NCBI GenBank assembly: GCA_947458455.1
Contig: CANGYJ010000004.1
Location: 62,001 to 126,000, forward strand
Origin: Verrucomicrobiaceae bacterium
GTDB lineage: Bacteria; Verrucomicrobiota; Verrucomicrobiia; Verrucomicrobiales; Verrucomicrobiaceae
Length of the DNA: 64,000 nucleotides
Reading direction: 5' to 3'
Below the pieces are notes generated by a model. It did not search any database. It worked only from the letters and a program-made list of their open reading frames with translations, and was not told the DNA's origin. Below, one piece after another: positions 15,875-23,802 of this stretch; within the stretch, counting starts at the first letter, position 1; each line of letters begins with the position of its first letter. The position numbers and the translations under genes were made by a program.

Positions 15875-17725
15875 ATGTGCGGAATCGTCGGATACATCGG
15901 AACTCGTCAGGCCAGTTCCATCCTTTTGGATGGTCTTCGTCGCCTGGAATATCGCGGCTATGACTCGGCGGGTATGGCGCTTTGTGGTACGGGCGGTCTG
16001 CACACGGTGAAAAAGGCCGGTCGCATCGACAATTTGCGCCTCGCGGTCGAGGAGGCGAAGCCGGAAGGTACCGTGGGCATCTCTCACACCCGCTGGGCCA
16101 CGCACGGCCCGGCGACCGATGAAAATGCTCACCCGCATCCTGACCAGGGTGGCAAGCTGGTCCTCGTTCACAATGGCGTCATCGAAAACTACCAGGCGCT
16201 GCGTGATCAAATGACGGCGAAAGGCCATGTGTTCGTCTCGCAGACGGACACGGAGGTGCTCTCACATCTGGTGGGCACTTACTTTGACGAATCGACGGAG
16301 AAAGACGGCACGCTGCGCCTCGTGAATGCGGTGAAGGCCGCTCTCGCCCGCGTGAAGGGCACTTACGGCATCGCCGTGATGCATGCGGACCTGCCCGGCG
16401 TGATCGTCGGCGCACGTCTGGGCAGCCCCTTGATCATCGGCCTGGGCAAAAACGAGCATTTCCTGGCCAGCGATGTGGCCGCCGTGGTGAATCACACCCG
16501 CGATGTGGTGTATCTGAACGATTACGACATCGTCACGATCACGAAGGACAACTACGACGTGCAATCGCATCAAGGCACGCCTGCCGAGGTGAAGGTGAGC
16601 CGCGTCGAATTCAGCGCCGACGAGGCGGAGAAGGGCGATTTTCCGCATTTCATGCTCAAGGAAATCTACGAGCAGCCTCTGAGCCTCCGCAATGCGATAC
16701 GCGGCCGCCTTTCCCGCGATGAATGCACCGCCGTGCTCGGCGGGCTGAACATGACCTCGCGTGAGCTAGCTCAGATTGACCGCATCATCCTCGCCGGCTG
16801 CGGCACGGCGTATCATGCGGCGATGGTGGGAGAGTATTTGATCGAAACGCTCGCCCGCGTGCCCACAGAAGTCGAAATCGCCAGCGAGTTCCGCTATCGT
16901 AATGTGCCAACGAACAAGAACACGCTGCAATTCGTGATGAGCCAAAGCGGCGAGACGATCGATACGCTCGCCGCCATGCGCGAGGGCCAGCGCAAAGGCA
17001 TTCACTGCCTCGGCATCGTGAACACCGTGGGTAGCACCATCGCCCGTGAGAGCGATGGCGGCGTTTACATCCACGCAGGTCCCGAAATCGGCGTGGCGGC
17101 CACGAAGACCTTCACTTCGCAAGTGACGATCCTCACGCTGCTGAGCCTGCTGCTCGGCCGCATCCATCACCTTTCCAGCGTGGATGGTTTGGAGATGATC
17201 GACCAGCTCGAAGCTTTGCCGGACAAGATCGTGGCCATTTTGAAACAGGCGGACAAGATTAAAGCCATCGCTGAGAAGCACTGCCACGCCGAGGGCATGC
17301 TCTTCATGGGCCGCCAGGCGAACTATCCCGTGGCTCTCGAAGGAGCGCTGAAGATGAAGGAGATCAGTTACATCTACGCCAGCGGCCATCCGAGTGCCGA
17401 GCTGAAGCACGGCGTGATCGCTTTGGTGAAGCCGGACATGCCGAGTGTGTTCATCGCCCCCGGTGATGCCGTTTTCGATAAGAACGTGAGCAACATCGAG
17501 GAGGTACTCGCCCGCAAAGGGCCCGTGATCGCCGTCACCACCGAAGGCCGCACGGAACTCGAAAGGCTCACCCAGGATGTGATCTACGTGCCGGACTGCC
17601 CCAGCTACCTCACGCCGATCCTGAACGTCATCCCGCTGCAATTGCTCAGCTACTACACCGCCGTGGCCCGCGGCTGCGATGTGGATAAGCCGAGAAACTT
17701 GGCGAAAAGCGTGACAGTTGAGTAA
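15875..17725 (+). CDS. glmS: Glutamine-fructose-6-phosphate aminotransferase (isomerizing)
   Basis: The 616-residue GlmS makes glucosamine-6-phosphate from fructose-6-phosphate and glutamine, the first step to UDP-GlcNAc for peptidoglycan and LPS. The N-terminal nucleophile is Cys2 in MCGIVGYIG. The glutaminase domain has RRLEYRGYDSAGMA and HTRWATHG. Two SIS domains follow, with MSQSGETIDTLAAMREGQRK, GPEIGVAATKTFTSQ and the C-terminal KPRNLAKSVTVE loop typical of GlmS. Length is normal. The 149 bp upstream gap shows no glmS ribozyme-like conservation and no clear Shine-Dalgarno. A hairpin follows the gene at 17730-17751. Confidence 0.97.
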   Translation: MCGIVGYIGTRQASSILLDGLRRLEYRGYDSAGMALCGTGGLHTVKKAGRIDNLRLAVEEAKPEGTVGISHTRWATHGPATDENAHPHPDQGGKLVLVHNGVIENYQALRDQMTAKGHVFVSQTDTEVLSHLVGTYFDESTEKDGTLRLVNAVKAALARVKGTYGIAVMHADLPGVIVGARLGSPLIIGLGKNEHFLASDVAAVVNHTRDVVYLNDYDIVTITKDNYDVQSHQGTPAEVKVSRVEFSADEAEKGDFPHFMLKEIYEQPLSLRNAIRGRLSRDECTAVLGGLNMTSRELAQIDRIILAGCGTAYHAAMVGEYLIETLARVPTEVEIASEFRYRNVPTNKNTLQFVMSQSGETIDTLAAMREGQRKGIHCLGIVNTVGSTIARESDGGVYIHAGPEIGVAATKTFTSQVTILTLLSLLLGRIHHLSSVDGLEMIDQLEALPDKIVAILKQADKIKAIAEKHCHAEGMLFMGRQANYPVALEGALKMKEISYIYASGHPSAELKHGVIALVKPDMPSVFIAPGDAVFDKNVSNIEEVLARKGPVIAVTTEGRTELERLTQDVIYVPDCPSYLTPILNVIPLQLLSYYTAVARGCDVDKPRNLAKSVTVE

Positions 17726-17729
17726 TAGT

Positions 17730-17751
17730 GGGCTTCCCCTCGTCGAAGCCC
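17730..17751. terminator. Hairpin after glmS
   Basis: GGGCTTC (17730-17736) pairs with GAAGCCC (17745-17751) across an 8-nt loop, directly after the glmS stop. There is no T-run behind it. It may be a weak terminator, an RNA-stabilising hairpin or a small repeat. The next gene starts only 8 bp later, so its ribosome entry lies close to the stem. Confidence 0.45.
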
Positions 17752-17758
17752 GCCAACC

Positions 17759-18565
17759 ATGATTCCCCGCCAGCGCCCACTTTTTGCTGCGATCTGCCTG
17801 ATCGCCTTCTGCGGGATGGTTTGTGGGCAAACAGCGGCCCCTGAGCCCGGGCTGACCGTCTCGCCGATCATCGGGGTGGTGGACCAGACGCCGGCGGAGT
17901 TCCTTGATGTGCTCGGCAAGGCCGCGAAGGCTCGATGGCGTCTCCTTTTCCGCCCGCCGCCGCCCACGCCCTCGACGGACCGCTCTCGCTCGGCCCTCGT
18001 GCTGGGTAGTTTGATCGCCGAAAGCTATATCGTCTGGCAGGCGGGTGATTCGCAGCAGTATCGAAACACCAATCAAGAGATGGTGAACTACTGCCGCACG
18101 CTCGGACTCGGCGAGAAAATCATGCCGCGCCTCATGGCTCAGGGCAAAATGGCCGAGATGGAGCATTGGAAGGAACTCCAGCAGGAGATCGCCGAAGGGC
18201 ACCAAGAGCTTCAGCACCTCCTGCGCGAAATGCAGGACGAGGATCTGGCCCTGCTCATCGATACCGGCCTTTGGCTGCGGCTGCTCGAAGTCTCCTCCAC
18301 CCTCGTCGCCGACCTCCCCGGCACCGATGCCCGCCACCTCTGCATCGGCTCCACCACCACCCTCCAGCTCATGCGAGACCGCTTTGACCGCATCAGCGAA
18401 AAGATGCGCCAGCGCCCCCTCCTCCAGCTCGTGCAGGCCGCCCTATTCGAGACACAGACCCTCTGGCTCACCAAGCCCAACGAACTCCCCACTGCAGAAG
18501 CTGTCCTCAAGACCCGCCAGCAGATCGGTGATCTGATGCAGGTGATGTGGGAGAAGGAGAAGTAG
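17759..18565 (+). CDS. Secreted protein of unknown function
   Basis: The 268-residue product begins MIPRQRPLFAAICLIAFCGM with a signal peptide ending near VCGQ/TAAP, so it is exported. The rest is mainly helical, with VVDQTPAEFLDVLGKAAKAR, QYRNTNQEMVNYCRTLGLGE, a charged stretch EHWKELQQEIAEGHQELQHL and DRFDRISEKM. No known domain or catalytic motif was recognised. Placement between glmS and a series of secreted proteins suggests an envelope role (inference). The start ATG 17759 is fixed by the signal peptide. Confidence 0.72.
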   Translation: MIPRQRPLFAAICLIAFCGMVCGQTAAPEPGLTVSPIIGVVDQTPAEFLDVLGKAAKARWRLLFRPPPPTPSTDRSRSALVLGSLIAESYIVWQAGDSQQYRNTNQEMVNYCRTLGLGEKIMPRLMAQGKMAEMEHWKELQQEIAEGHQELQHLLREMQDEDLALLIDTGLWLRLLEVSSTLVADLPGTDARHLCIGSTTTLQLMRDRFDRISEKMRQRPLLQLVQAALFETQTLWLTKPNELPTAEAVLKTRQQIGDLMQVMWEKEK

Positions 18566-18610
18566 GCCAGCTTTGAACAACCCTTCGGACTGGGATCTCC
18601 AACACTCATC

Positions 18611-18823
18611 ATGAAAACGAAGCTCCTCTCCTGCGCCGCACTTTCTGCCACCCTCACTTCCGGCCTCGCTGCCACGCCGCCGAAGGTCATCGAGGCGCAG
18701 CGTCGCATGGATCCCACCGGCATGGGCAGTTTTCATCGACTTGGGCTCCTGCGTGAAGCGGAGACCACCCGAAGGCTCGCGGCGAAGGCGGCGGATAAAA
18801 AAACGGGGACCACCAAACGCTGA
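18611..18823 (+). CDS. Small secreted protein sharing a motif with the next gene
   Basis: The 70-residue product has a signal peptide (MKTKLLSCAALSATLTSGLA). Its short mature part contains RRMDPTGMGSFHRLGLLREA, then a basic tail. The next gene starts its mature region with RRQDPTGRGSFHRFGMFREL. The shared DPTGxGSFHRxGxxRExE motif indicates a common origin. The small gene is either a stand-alone module or the remnant of a duplicated larger gene that lost its barrel. It is coded on the same strand with short gaps on both sides. Confidence 0.7.
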   Translation: MKTKLLSCAALSATLTSGLAATPPKVIEAQRRMDPTGMGSFHRLGLLREAETTRRLAAKAADKKTGTTKR

Positions 18824-18861
18824 ATTGCCTTTTCGGAGATCGCGGCCACCTCTGGCGGCCT

Positions 18862-19845
18862 ATGTCCCGGTATCTCCTGCTCTCCATCGCCGTCCTTTCC
18901 CTCGCTGCGGGCCTGGTTCACGCCCAGGTGCCGCCACGCAACGCCCTGATCGAGTCCTACCGCCGCCAGGACCCCACCGGGCGTGGCAGCTTCCATCGCT
19001 TCGGCATGTTCCGCGAGCTGGAGAACAGTCTCGCCGCCGAAGCGGGCTTGGCCACCGAGCCCACGCAGGAGGAAAAGGCCGGCTGGAAGCAATCGCTCGG
19101 CGAGATCCTCTCCATGCAGTTCCGCGCGAACTCCATGTTCTTCGCTTCGGACAACATCTTCAACACCGAGGAGGATGAGATCACGGACACACAGTTCGCC
19201 CAGTTCGTGGGTGTTTCGCTCGATGCGCAGTTCAATGAGCAATGGAAGCTGGCCAACAGCTTCGACCAGGCATGGTTCCTTCATGGCAAAGGCGAAAATT
19301 CCGCGAACGACTTCATCACCAGCACCTTTCGCCAGGCGCTGAGCTATGAGCGCCTGCTCTTCAATGACAAGGTCAGCATGACCATTCCCCTGAGCTGGCA
19401 GTTTTCCCGCCTCTTCAACCGCTCCACGGGCGACCGCACGCTCGACACCTACACCTACGGCCTCGCCACCGAGTTTTCGTGGTTCCTGAAGTCCTGGCTC
19501 ATCCCCACTTTCAGCTATCAATACAGCTACCAGGACTCCGGCAGTCCGCAGGGTCCGGTGCCGGACAAGCACAAGCACGACTTCAACCTCGGCTTCACCT
19601 TCATCCCGTTCGAGGGGAAGAAGTTCTTCATCATCCCCAGCGTGCAGTACAGCCACGAGCAGTTCGAAGGCCTCGTGCGTCGTGACAATGCCTGGACGCC
19701 CACGCTGACGGTCTCCTGGCAGCCGCTCGATTTCCTCGCCGTGGATGCCGTGGGCAGCTACACAGACTCCGACTCGACGCTGCAAGGCTCGAACTTCGAT
19801 GCGCTGACTGGCACGGTCTTTGTGCGCCTGTTCTACAACTGGTAA
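18862..19845 (+). CDS. Probable outer-membrane beta-barrel protein
   Basis: The 327-residue protein has a signal peptide (MSRYLLLSIAVLSLAAGLVH, cleaved after AQ) and the DPTGRGSFHRFGMFRELE motif. Alternating amphipathic beta-strands rich in aromatic residues follow (VSLDAQFNEQWKLANSFDQ, PTFSYQYSYQDSGSP, HDFNLGFTFIPFEGKKFFII). It ends GTVFVRLFYNW, with the terminal aromatic expected of an outer-membrane barrel. The family and substrate are not recognised. It is followed by a strong terminator at 19874-19911. Confidence 0.75.
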   Translation: MSRYLLLSIAVLSLAAGLVHAQVPPRNALIESYRRQDPTGRGSFHRFGMFRELENSLAAEAGLATEPTQEEKAGWKQSLGEILSMQFRANSMFFASDNIFNTEEDEITDTQFAQFVGVSLDAQFNEQWKLANSFDQAWFLHGKGENSANDFITSTFRQALSYERLLFNDKVSMTIPLSWQFSRLFNRSTGDRTLDTYTYGLATEFSWFLKSWLIPTFSYQYSYQDSGSPQGPVPDKHKHDFNLGFTFIPFEGKKFFIIPSVQYSHEQFEGLVRRDNAWTPTLTVSWQPLDFLAVDAVGSYTDSDSTLQGSNFDALTGTVFVRLFYNW

Positions 19846-19873
19846 ACCTGCTGCCAGCGATCTGTTTCCATAC

Positions 19874-19911
19874 TCCGGCGTGCGCCTGAAAAGGCCGAGC
19901 CGGATTTTTTT
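19874..19911 (+). terminator. Rho-independent terminator after the barrel gene
   Basis: TCCGGC (19874-19879) pairs with GCCGGA (about 19898-19903), with an inner GCC/GGC pairing around TGAAAA. A run of seven T follows. Confidence 0.8.
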
Positions 19912-19913
19912 GG

Positions 19914-19949
19914 TCATTTTGCACAAGTTCCGGCGGGGGCGTGCATCTA
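19914..19949 (+). promoter_or_regulatory. Shared promoter-like element, copy A
   Basis: TTTTGCA-CAAGTTCC (core 19924-19931), an 11-bp spacer, then GCATCTA (19943-19949), 26 bp before the ATG at 19976. The same block occurs before two further genes and on the minus strand at 29053-29087, always with CAAGTTCC followed 10-11 bp later by GCATC(T/C)A. Recurrence at the same distance from start codons supports a promoter or operator. An ECF-sigma promoter is an inference. Confidence 0.65.
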
Positions 19950-19975
19950 CCCGGTGAATCCAGTCCATTCACCCC

Positions 19976-22000
19976 ATGAAAATCCGTCACCGCCTTACCG
20001 CCACGATCCTCCTGATTGCCTTTGCCACCACCTCCGCCCTCCCGGCGGCAGGTATTCCGAACATCAAAGCCCCCGCCGCCATCAAGGCCACCGCACCGCG
20101 GGTCTTCACACCGCCGAAGGTGCCGGCGGTCAAGATGCCCGCCGCTCCAAAAATCCCGACCACAGCCAAAGTGCCCATCGTGAAGATTCCCACCACGCCG
20201 AAGGTGCCAGTGGTGAAGACCCCAGTCGTACCGAAGGTTGCTTCTCTTCCCAAGGTTCCTGTCGCAGTCAAAGTAACCCAGACACCCAAGATCACTGCCG
20301 TGAAAACACCCGTGGCTCCCAAGCTCCCCGTGGCCGCCAAAACACCGGTGGTTCGCGTGACGAAAGCCCCCGCCGTTGCCGTGCTCACAAAAGCTACCGC
20401 GCTGGTCAAAAGCCCTGTCACCCGCCTGCCCGTCGCCAAGCCGTCTCCGATCGCCTCCAGCCAAAGCGCCCCGCCACCCAAGCGCATCATGACCGTTCAA
20501 GGCGGCAACGGTTCTGCTGACCAAAGCGACGACACTTCCAAAAAGAACAAAAAGACCCGGGACTACTCTGACATCACCAACGCCTACCGCCGCCAGCAGC
20601 AGAGCGACGCTGCCGAGTCCGACAAGGGTGACCCCTATTTCAAAAACGGCGTCTTCCTTCGCGACCAGTTCATCGCCGACGAACTTCTCGTGGCCGACTA
20701 CTACAACGACCAACTTGGTGCCAAGGACCTGCTCGAAGACGCTGCCAGCCAAGATGATGTCCCCGTCGCCGTCACCAGGGGACGCATCAAGGATCTCGTT
20801 CGCGTGGACGCTGCCGCCCAGCTCACCGGTGTCAATGGTGACACTTCCGTACTCGTGAAGGCGAAGGAAGCCATCGCCAGCGGCAAGGTGCGTGACCCGA
20901 AAGACATCGGCCGTCTCATTCAAGATGTGGCCAACAAAGGGGTGGACGATGCCTTTGGTGCTGCCCCGCCGGTTTCCGTGTCGGATCTCACCAAGCGGGG
21001 CGATGCGCTCACAGACGCTGGCAAGTTCAGAGAGGCTCGTGATCTTTATGACCAAGCTGCCGATGCCTTGAGGAATGGAGGCCGCAACAGTGCCGGGTTC
21101 CGTCTGAGTGTGATTGCCGATGTGCAAGCCGGTTTCCGTCCGCAGAGCGATCTCAACCGCGTCTCGACGCCGCATGGCAGCTCTCCCGCTGACAACATGG
21201 GTGGTAGCGGTGGAGACAAAGGCTCATCCTCTCCCCCGAGCGGTTCCTCCTCGAGCAATGACGACAGCGACACCGGCAGCGGCGGCCGCCCCGGACGTGA
21301 TCCTGACGCGGATCTCGGTATGCCTCGCGGCGGGCGAAGAAACTCTGGCGGCAACAACAACACCTCCAGCGATTCCACCACCACCTCCACCGAGCCCACC
21401 CCAAGCGAGCCTGCTTCCAGCTCTTCCAGTTCCTCCAGCGACCAGTCTTCCGCCGTGATTGACTTCAGCGATGTGGACCCCAACGAGGGCGAAAACACCG
21501 AAGGTGACGGCTATGTCGATGCGGAGCCCGCAGACGACTTCTATGCACCGGATGGCAAGCGCACCGAGGACGACCCGCCCCCCGATTCTGACGACGATGA
21601 CATCCTCACGCCTGCTGACTCCGATGACGACGCTGCGGATGCAAGCATCCCTGCTACCGATGGCGAAGGTCGTCGTGATCCTAAATCCGATCCTGGCTTC
21701 ATGGACCGCGTCGCGGCCTTCTTTGGAATCAAGCAAGCTGGCAATCCTGCCAACACCGACCCCGTCCGTGGCGACGGCAATGCGACCTTCGACCGCAGCA
21801 TACCCATCGTGGATCAAAAGCTCGGCCTCATTGGCAATCCTGGCACCGCAGGAGCCGCAGGCCGCCCCTCCTCTATTCCCCAAGGCACACCGATCCAGCA
21901 AAACCCCGGCAACATCGACCCAGATCGCAACGACAACTCCACCACCACCGGCGGCCGCAAATCCGGCCCGCTGCCTCCGAAGCCCGGCGGTGGCGTTTGA
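19976..22000 (+). CDS. Secreted Lys-Val-Pro repeat protein, paralogue 1
   Basis: The 674-residue product has a signal peptide (MKIRHRLTATILLIAFATTS, then ALPAA). About 130 residues of imperfect K-V/I-P repeats follow (PKVPAVKMPAAPKIPTTAKV) that would be extended, basic and PEVK-like. A central globular part (about 185-385) includes a TPR-like helix pair (LTKRGDALTDAGKFREARDL). The rest is a long Ser/Gly/Asp/Asn-rich acidic tail to PPKPGGGV. It resembles no enzyme. The charge pattern (basic repeats, then acidic low complexity) suggests an envelope- or wall-associated structural protein (inference). The signal peptide and KVP region are paralogous to the next gene while the remainder differs. 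It has its own promoter-like block and terminator. Confidence 0.8.
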   Translation: MKIRHRLTATILLIAFATTSALPAAGIPNIKAPAAIKATAPRVFTPPKVPAVKMPAAPKIPTTAKVPIVKIPTTPKVPVVKTPVVPKVASLPKVPVAVKVTQTPKITAVKTPVAPKLPVAAKTPVVRVTKAPAVAVLTKATALVKSPVTRLPVAKPSPIASSQSAPPPKRIMTVQGGNGSADQSDDTSKKNKKTRDYSDITNAYRRQQQSDAAESDKGDPYFKNGVFLRDQFIADELLVADYYNDQLGAKDLLEDAASQDDVPVAVTRGRIKDLVRVDAAAQLTGVNGDTSVLVKAKEAIASGKVRDPKDIGRLIQDVANKGVDDAFGAAPPVSVSDLTKRGDALTDAGKFREARDLYDQAADALRNGGRNSAGFRLSVIADVQAGFRPQSDLNRVSTPHGSSPADNMGGSGGDKGSSSPPSGSSSSNDDSDTGSGGRPGRDPDADLGMPRGGRRNSGGNNNTSSDSTTTSTEPTPSEPASSSSSSSSDQSSAVIDFSDVDPNEGENTEGDGYVDAEPADDFYAPDGKRTEDDPPPDSDDDDILTPADSDDDAADASIPATDGEGRRDPKSDPGFMDRVAAFFGIKQAGNPANTDPVRGDGNATFDRSIPIVDQKLGLIGNPGTAGAAGRPSSIPQGTPIQQNPGNIDPDRNDNSTTTGGRKSGPLPPKPGGGV

Positions 22001-22028
22001 GTCGCCTTATCACCTCTGATCCCTCACG

Positions 22029-22058
22029 GCCCCGGCAGCCTCCCTGCCGGGGCTTTTT
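22029..22058 (+). terminator. Rho-independent terminator after KVP paralogue 1
   Basis: GCCCCGGCAG (22029-22038) and CTGCCGGGGC (22044-22053) form a perfect 10-bp stem with a five-base loop, followed by TTTTTC. The same hairpin sequence is repeated after the next gene at 23428-23458. Confidence 0.92.
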
Positions 22059-22091
22059 CATGCCCTTGTCCGTCCACTCGAAAAATTTTCC

Positions 22092-22127
22092 CACTTTCTG
22101 CGCAAGTTCCTCCGCATCGCGCATCTA
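22092..22127 (+). promoter_or_regulatory. Shared promoter-like element, copy B
   Basis: ACTTTCTGCG-CAAGTTCC (core 22103-22110), a 10-bp spacer, then GCATCTA (22121-22127). The downstream ATG is at 22181. The T-rich lead-in and both boxes match copies A, C and D. Confidence 0.65.
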
Positions 22128-22180
22128 GGCCCTGAAACCAACAAGGTTCATCACTCCACAACTCCAACACTCCACTCGCC

Positions 22181-23410
22181 ATGAAACTCCAGCATCGCAT
22201 CACTGCCACGATCCTCATGATCGCCTTCGCCACCACCACCGCGCTTCCGGCGGCCACCATCCCGCAGCTCAAGAACCCGCCGAAGGCTGACACCGCCGCC
22301 GCCCCTCGTGTACCGATCGTTCCGAAGGTGGTGAACATCCCCGCAGCTCCGAAAGTGCCGGTTGTCAAAGTGCCCGTTGCTCCCAAAATCCCCCTCGCAC
22401 CGAATGTCGTGAAGGCGCCTTCTACCCCGAAGATTCCGGCCACGCCCAAGCTGATGAAGGTCCCCTCGGCTCCCAAAGTGCCCGTGGTGAAGATCCCGGC
22501 GGTTAAAGTGCCTGTCACGCCCCGCGTCACCAAGGTACCGGCCATCGCCAAGGCTCCCACAACGCCGAAAGTGCCTGCCGCCGTCAAAACACCCATGGTG
22601 AGCGCCGCCACGCAGATCAACACTGGCAAGCTCAAGAACCTCAAAGAGCGCATCGGTGTGGACCTGAAGGTCGTCGAGGCCGGCGCCAAGGGAAACAAGT
22701 TCATCCGTGACAACTTCGGCAGCGTGCCGAACCGCGCCGGCAGCTTCATGGAGGGTGTGAAGGGCAATGCCGGGGGGCATGACAAGAATCCGCTCTCCAG
22801 CATCCCCGTGGGCGGCGGCATGGTCACCAGCCGCGGTGCCGCGGCCAGTGATGACCCGGCCGAGGAGACCTCGATGGTCGATGACGCGATCAACTTTCTG
22901 AGCTCCGTTGTCGGCTCCGTCCTCTCAGGCGCGGGCACCCGCACTCCTACGGGTGCCGTGGGCAGTGCCACAGGTGGCGCGGTCTCCGGCGCTGCCGGCA
23001 CCATTCTCACCAGCAACCTGACCGTGGAAGGCAAGAAAGACGAGGCGAACGGCATCTTTGGCATCTTCCGCCAGGGCAAAACGGGCACCAGCAACGAAAA
23101 CGCCGCTGCACAGCTCAAGGATGTCGAGTTTGAGCCCGTGCCAGATGATGTCGGCACCGGCAGCAGCGGCATCGTGACGGTCACAGACATCAAAGGCATC
23201 AAGACTCGCAAGAACAAGGCTGGCGAACCTGTCGAGGAAGACAGCGGCTCCACCGGCCCGGTGAACACGGGTGCCAATGGTGCCGGCAAGCTCGGCAGCC
23301 TCGTCCAACCGGCCGGCGACGAAACCCGCTCCAACGTCCGTGTGATCGGTGAGGACATGCGGGCCATGCAGGTGCGCATCAACGCTCGCATCAACACGGG
23401 CGGCCGCTGA
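22181..23410 (+). CDS. Secreted Lys-Val-Pro repeat protein, paralogue 2
   Basis: The 409-residue product starts MKLQHRITATILMIAFATTT, nearly the same signal peptide as paralogue 1. About 115 residues of KVP-type repeats follow (APKVPVVKVPVAPKIPLAPN). The C-terminal half differs from paralogue 1: a basic helix near GKLKNLKERIGVDLKV, Gly/Ala/Ser-rich stretches, ending in RAMQVRINARINTGGR. No enzymatic motif is visible. Shared promoter block, signal, repeat region and terminator with unrelated tails suggest duplication with tail exchange. Likely exported structural or envelope protein (inference). Confidence 0.8.
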   Translation: MKLQHRITATILMIAFATTTALPAATIPQLKNPPKADTAAAPRVPIVPKVVNIPAAPKVPVVKVPVAPKIPLAPNVVKAPSTPKIPATPKLMKVPSAPKVPVVKIPAVKVPVTPRVTKVPAIAKAPTTPKVPAAVKTPMVSAATQINTGKLKNLKERIGVDLKVVEAGAKGNKFIRDNFGSVPNRAGSFMEGVKGNAGGHDKNPLSSIPVGGGMVTSRGAAASDDPAEETSMVDDAINFLSSVVGSVLSGAGTRTPTGAVGSATGGAVSGAAGTILTSNLTVEGKKDEANGIFGIFRQGKTGTSNENAAAQLKDVEFEPVPDDVGTGSSGIVTVTDIKGIKTRKNKAGEPVEEDSGSTGPVNTGANGAGKLGSLVQPAGDETRSNVRVIGEDMRAMQVRINARINTGGR

Positions 23411-23427
23411 TTCAGCGCCTCCACCCA

Positions 23428-23458
23428 GCCCCGGCAGCCTCCCTGCCGGGGCTTTTTT
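23428..23458 (+). terminator. Rho-independent terminator after KVP paralogue 2
   Basis: The stem GCCCCGGCAG/CTGCCGGGGC is the same as at 22029-22058, here followed by six T. The repeat of the same terminator supports duplication of the whole transcription unit. Confidence 0.92.
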
Positions 23459-23487
23459 GTGCCCACCGCCTGCCTCGAAAAACTTTT

Positions 23488-23526
23488 CTCCACTTTCCTC
23501 ACAAGTTCCTCCAAGCCGCGCATCCA
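23488..23526 (+). promoter_or_regulatory. Shared promoter-like element, copy C
   Basis: TTTCTCCACTTTCCTCA-CAAGTTCC (core 23502-23509), a 10-bp spacer, then GCATCCA (23520-23526). It lies 20 bp upstream of a 41-codon ORF at 23547. Confidence 0.6.
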
Positions 23527-23546
23527 GCCTGTGAAAGCCACTTCTT

Positions 23547-23672
23547 ATGAACTTCTCCCTTCGCCTCACCATCGCCGCCATCGCCGTCCTAATCGGCATC
23601 TCCACCCTCGCCGCAGCGGCCACCTTTGCCCGGCACCGCGCCCAGGCCGCCGTCATCACTGCTTCACGCTGA
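23547..23672 (+). CDS. Very small secreted/membrane peptide downstream of promoter copy C
   Basis: The ATG at 23547 opens a 41-residue frame: MNFSLRLTIAAIAVLIGIST, then LAAAATFARHRAQAAVITAS and a final R. It is a hydrophobic helix with an Ala-rich possible cleavage site and a short basic tail. The start sits 20 bp after the conserved promoter-like block, the same arrangement as the two large KVP genes (26 and 53 bp). It is therefore probably expressed, either as a genuine small peptide or as the remnant of a third cassette that kept only a signal-like segment. It is not similar to the KVP signal peptides beyond hydrophobicity. Confidence 0.5.
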   Translation: MNFSLRLTIAAIAVLIGISTLAAAATFARHRAQAAVITASR

Positions 23673-23707
23673 TCCGCCTTTCCAGTCACCTTCACATCTT
23701 CAACACC

Positions 23708-23794
23708 ATGAATGCCACCACCAATACCTCCGCCACCTCCGCCTTTGCCCTCCTTCCCATGATGCTGCTCATCCTATGGCTGGCCTGCCTCTGA
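23708..23794 (+). CDS. Possible 28-residue hydrophobic peptide
   Basis: ATG 23708 opens MNATTNTSATSAFALLPMML, then LILWLACL and a stop at 23794. The Thr/Ser-rich start and hydrophobic end look like a single-pass micro-protein, and it follows the 41-residue ORF by 35 bp. It converges on the minus-strand barrel gene. No conservation can be assessed from sequence alone. Weak call. Confidence 0.3.
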   Translation: MNATTNTSATSAFALLPMMLLILWLACL

Positions 23795-23802
23795 TCGTAG
23801 CT

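Noticed and set aside
16766..18337. 523-codon minus-strand frame across glmS and its downstream gene
   Set aside because: It covers the SIS domains of glmS in antisense. No motif, signal or ribosome site supports it.
20020..20500. KVP-rich region as a histone-H1-like DNA-binding protein
   Set aside because: Lys/Pro/Ala repeats resemble H1-like tails, but both paralogues have clear signal peptides, so they are exported.
19976..22000. CRISPR-like or tandem DNA repeat array in the KVP region
   Set aside because: Repeats are protein-level and imperfect, with no constant repeat or unique-spacer pattern.
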